A stretch of DNA of 7,029 nucleotides from GCA-003244245 sp032230565 (lineage in GTDB: Bacteria; Actinomycetota; Actinomycetes; Mycobacteriales; Pseudonocardiaceae): NCBI GenBank assembly GCA_032230565.1, contig JAVXWL010000189.1, positions 1 to 7,029 on the forward strand, given 5' to 3'. The translations under genes were made by a program, and so were the position numbers. The notes beneath the pieces were generated by a model that ran no database searches, was not told the origin of the DNA, and saw only the letters and a list, made by a program, of their open reading frames with translations. Positions 5,138 through 7,029 of this stretch are shown here, one piece after another. The stretch's first letter is position 1, and every line of letters starts with the position of its first letter.

Positions 5138-5785
5138 TCAGCGCTCGTGGGGAAGGCCGGTGACGAGGAAGCTGACTTGGCGGGCGATTGCGACGGCGTG
5201 GTCGGCGAAGCGTTCGTAATAGCGGCCGATCAGCGCGGCGTCCACCGCCGGTTCCACCCCGTGCGACCAGTCCTCGGAGAACAGGATCCGGAAGATCCGT
5301 CGGCGCAGCGCGTCGACCTCGTCGTCGGCTTGCGCCAGCCGGTGGGCGGACAGCGGATCCTTGCTCTCGATCGCCACCGCGGCGTCGCGCGCCAGGCTGG
5401 TGGCCAGCACGCCCATCCGGGCGAATACGGGGCGGACCTCGTCCGGGATTGGCACCGTCGGATGTTTCATCCGCGCGATCTTGGCGATGTGCTGCGCGAG
5501 ATTGCACATCCGCTCCACGTCGCCCACCGCGTGCATGGCCGCGACCACCATTCGCAGGTCGGTGGCTACCGGTGCCTGCAGCACGAGCAGTTTGACGCAG
5601 CGCTGGTCCATGTCATCGCACAGCGCCTTGATTCGCGCCTCATGGGAGATCACCAGCTCGGCGAGCGCGAGGTCGGCTTGGCTCAGCGCCGTGGAGGCGT
5701 TGGCCATCATCTCCCCGGCCAGCCGCGCGGCCCTGGCCAGGTCCTCAGTTAGGCGGTCCAGCTCGGCCCGGAAGGTCTCCCGCAT
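5138..5785 (-). CDS. phoY2: PhoU-family phosphate signalling protein (PhoY2-like)
   Basis: A 215-residue all-helical PhoU protein, of normal family length, with two three-helix bundles. The metal-binding helix motifs are visible as GDVERM at 88-93 and YERFADHA at 190-197. PhoU proteins link the Pst phosphate transporter to the sensor kinase; in mycobacteria PhoY1/PhoY2 keep SenX3-RegX3 silent when phosphate is plentiful and affect persister formation. The ATG at 5785 is preferred over TTG 5806 because homologues begin MR-x-x-(F/Y) and a -10 lies 6 bases before it, implying a leaderless mRNA; no Shine-Dalgarno is present. The position beside mshD matches phoY2, but the phosphate transport gene(s) usually found between them are absent. 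It is downstream of dus on the same strand, with an 83-base gap that contains its own promoter. Confidence 0.93.
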   Translation of the reverse strand: MRETFRAELDRLTEDLARAARLAGEMMANASTALSQADLALAELVISHEARIKALCDDMDQRCVKLLVLQAPVATDLRMVVAAMHAVGDVERMCNLAQHIAKIARMKHPTVPIPDEVRPVFARMGVLATSLARDAAVAIESKDPLSAHRLAQADDEVDALRRRIFRILFSEDWSHGVEPAVDAALIGRYYERFADHAVAIARQVSFLVTGLPHER

Positions 5786-5791
5786 TGTCCG

Positions 5792-5797
5792 AGGGTA
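5792..5797 (-). promoter_or_regulatory. -10 element of phoY2, leaderless
   Basis: TACCCT on the minus strand fits TAnnnT and ends 6 bases before ATG 5785, so transcription would begin at the start codon. The -35 position (about 5815-5820) has no consensus, which fits a promoter that depends on an activator bound just upstream. Confidence 0.55.
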
Positions 5798-5824
5798 CGG
5801 GGGCAAGGCCGCCGCGTCTCGGCA

Positions 5825-5846
5825 GTCACGTGAACCGCAGGTGAAT
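5825..5846 (-). promoter_or_regulatory. Pho-box-like direct repeat upstream of phoY2
   Basis: On the minus strand two 11-base units lie head to tail: ATTCACCTGCG (5846-5836) and GTTCACGTGAC (5835-5825), sharing TTCAC in the same phase. Actinobacterial phosphate regulators (Streptomyces PhoP; RegX3 is the mycobacterial counterpart) bind direct repeats of GTTCACC at 11-base spacing. The repeat lies about 40-61 bases before the inferred phoY2 transcription start, a usual activator position. The second unit also contains the palindrome TCACGTGA (5826-5833). The match is by eye. Confidence 0.5.
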
Positions 5847-5868
5847 CCGTGATCTGCTGGCGCTTTGC

Positions 5869-6996
5869 TCAGCCGCCGGAATGCGGAAACTCGGCGCCTG
5901 CCGGGACCGCGAGATCCATCGGATCATCCAGCCAGCCGTGCGGTAGCACGACCCGACCGGGTGACCCCTGGCGTCCCCGGGGGCCGTCCGCGTCTGGCGG
6001 GAACGGGACGTGCGGATCCAGCTGGGCCAGCGCCTCGTCCAGCTCGACGAAGCTGGACACCATCCCCAGCGCCCGCCGGACATCCCCTCCGACGGGAAAG
6101 CCGTGCAAGTACCAGGAAACATGTTTGCGGAGGTCACGCAGCCCCTTATCGGTCCCGAGATGCTCGGCGAGCAGCCCGGCGTGGCGGCGCAGGGTGGCCG
6201 CAACCTGTCCGAGATCCGGTGGCGTCGGGGCGGGGGTGGCGCTGAAGGCGGCTGCCAGCTCGGCGAACAACCACGGCCGTCCCAGGCAGCCGCGGCCCAC
6301 GACGACCCCGTCGCAGCCGGTGTGCTCGACCATCCGCATTGCGTCGCCGGCGGCGAAGATATCCCCGTTGCCCAGCACCGGGATCGACGTCACCGCCTGC
6401 TTCAGCGCGGCGATGGCATCCCAGTCTGCGGTGCCCGAGTAGCGCTGCGCGGCGGTACGCGCGTGCAGGGCCACGGCGGCCACCCCAGCATCCTGCGCGA
6501 TCCGGCCGGCGTCGAGGAACGTGCGGTGCTCGTCGTCGATGCCGATCCGGAACTTCACCGTGACGGGGATGGGTCCGGCGGCCTCGACGGCGCAGCGGAC
6601 GATCTCGCCGAACAGGGCCCGCTTGTAGGGCAGCGCGGCGCCGCCGCCCCGGCGGGTGACCTTCGGGACGGGGCAGCCGAAGTTGAGATCTACATGGTCG
6701 GCGAGGTCGTCGCTGCGGATCTGCTCCACGGCCTTGCGGACCGTCGCCGGGTCGACCCCGTAAAGCTGCATCGAGCGGGGCCGCTCAGCGGCGTCGAAAG
6801 CGATCATCCGAAGAGTACCGGGGTGCCGTTCCACCAGAGCCCGGCTGGTGATCATCTCGCAGATGTACAAACCGGCACCGTGCTCACGGCACAGCCGGCG
6901 AAACGCCACGTTGGTAATCCCGGCCATCGGCGCTAGCACGACGGGAGGATCGACCCGGTAGGGACCGATTCGCAGTGGTGGTGGCACGGCGGGCAC
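5869..6996 (-). CDS. dusB: tRNA-dihydrouridine synthase, DusB-type
   Basis: An FMN- and NADPH-dependent enzyme that reduces specific uridines in the tRNA D-loop to dihydrouridine. The 375-residue protein is full length. The TIM barrel shows VVLAPMAGITNVAFR (19-33, FMN contact), MQLYG, DLNFGCPVPKV (103-113) with catalytic Cys108, VTVKFRIG (145-152), HARTAAQRYSGTADW (178-192), VLGNGDI (207-213) and GVVVGRGCLGRPWLF (230-244). A C-terminal helical tRNA-binding domain follows, ending in the GRQGSPGRVVLP-x-GWL segment typical of the mycobacterial Rv0823c group. The start is GTG 6996, with an in-frame TAG two codons upstream limiting extension; GTG 6987 is also possible. No good ribosome site is seen for either. 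phoY2 lies 83 bases downstream with its own promoter. The specific target uridine cannot be told from sequence. Confidence 0.95.
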   Translation of the reverse strand: MPAVPPPLRIGPYRVDPPVVLAPMAGITNVAFRRLCREHGAGLYICEMITSRALVERHPGTLRMIAFDAAERPRSMQLYGVDPATVRKAVEQIRSDDLADHVDLNFGCPVPKVTRRGGGAALPYKRALFGEIVRCAVEAAGPIPVTVKFRIGIDDEHRTFLDAGRIAQDAGVAAVALHARTAAQRYSGTADWDAIAALKQAVTSIPVLGNGDIFAAGDAMRMVEHTGCDGVVVGRGCLGRPWLFAELAAAFSATPAPTPPDLGQVAATLRRHAGLLAEHLGTDKGLRDLRKHVSWYLHGFPVGGDVRRALGMVSSFVELDEALAQLDPHVPFPPDADGPRGRQGSPGRVVLPHGWLDDPMDLAVPAGAEFPHSGG

Positions 6997-7029
6997 GCCC
7001 TACATCATCCCCCCTCGCACTGGCGACCA

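Noticed and set aside
5786..5806. TTG start adding 7 residues to PhoY2
   Set aside because: The extension overlaps the -10 element, and homologues start at the MR motif encoded from ATG 5785.
6010..6936. 308-codon open frame on the plus strand
   Set aside because: Antisense to dus, which has clear catalytic motifs; the composition is typical of a shadow frame.

Overview
This is a high-GC actinobacterial chromosome segment, almost certainly from a mycobacterium or a close mycolic-acid-forming relative. Three things support that: a mycothiol synthase (mshD), an LmeA-like DUF2993 protein involved in lipomannan synthesis, and a gene order resembling the Mycobacterium tuberculosis Rv0814c-Rv0823c block (sseC, cysA, lmeA, glnR, mshD, phoY2, dus). 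These identifications come from family motifs and remembered homologues; no search was run.

Layout. Positions 1-926 (minus) hold the N-terminal two thirds of a cytochrome P450 cut by the window edge. A perfect 13-bp hairpin at 985-1020 separates it from a sulfur-metabolism operon on the minus strand (cysA 2180-1341, then sseC 1335-1036). Upstream of cysA lies an unannotated 24-codon ORF (2374-2300, minus). It has its own -10 box placed for leaderless transcription, two Cys codons, and a TKRRAVD-x-CR motif like actinobacterial cysteine-responsive leader peptides. lmeA (3244-2444, minus) is divergent from glnR (3415, plus), which overlaps mshD (4200-5090, plus). mshD converges on phoY2 (5785-5138, minus). 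phoY2 is preceded by a leaderless-type -10 and a two-unit Pho-box-like direct repeat, and then by a DusB-type tRNA-dihydrouridine synthase (6996-5869, minus).

How the genes relate. cysA and sseC form a sulfur-handling pair, probably controlled by cysteine supply through the leader ORF. glnR and mshD are translationally coupled although one is a nitrogen regulator and the other makes the low-molecular-weight thiol mycothiol. phoY2 is a phosphate-signalling PhoU protein with a plausible phosphate-control site, although no phosphate transporter gene is adjacent. Compared with M. tuberculosis as I remember it, thiX (between cysA and lmeA), phoT (between mshD and phoY2) and the Rv0822c-type gene (between phoY2 and dus) are absent from their expected places, and a P450 lies beyond sseC.

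No rRNA, tRNA, insertion sequence, phage gene, CRISPR array or gene-free stretch over 300 bases was seen. Most of the window is ordinary core genome. The parts worth a second look are the short regulatory regions upstream of cysA and phoY2.
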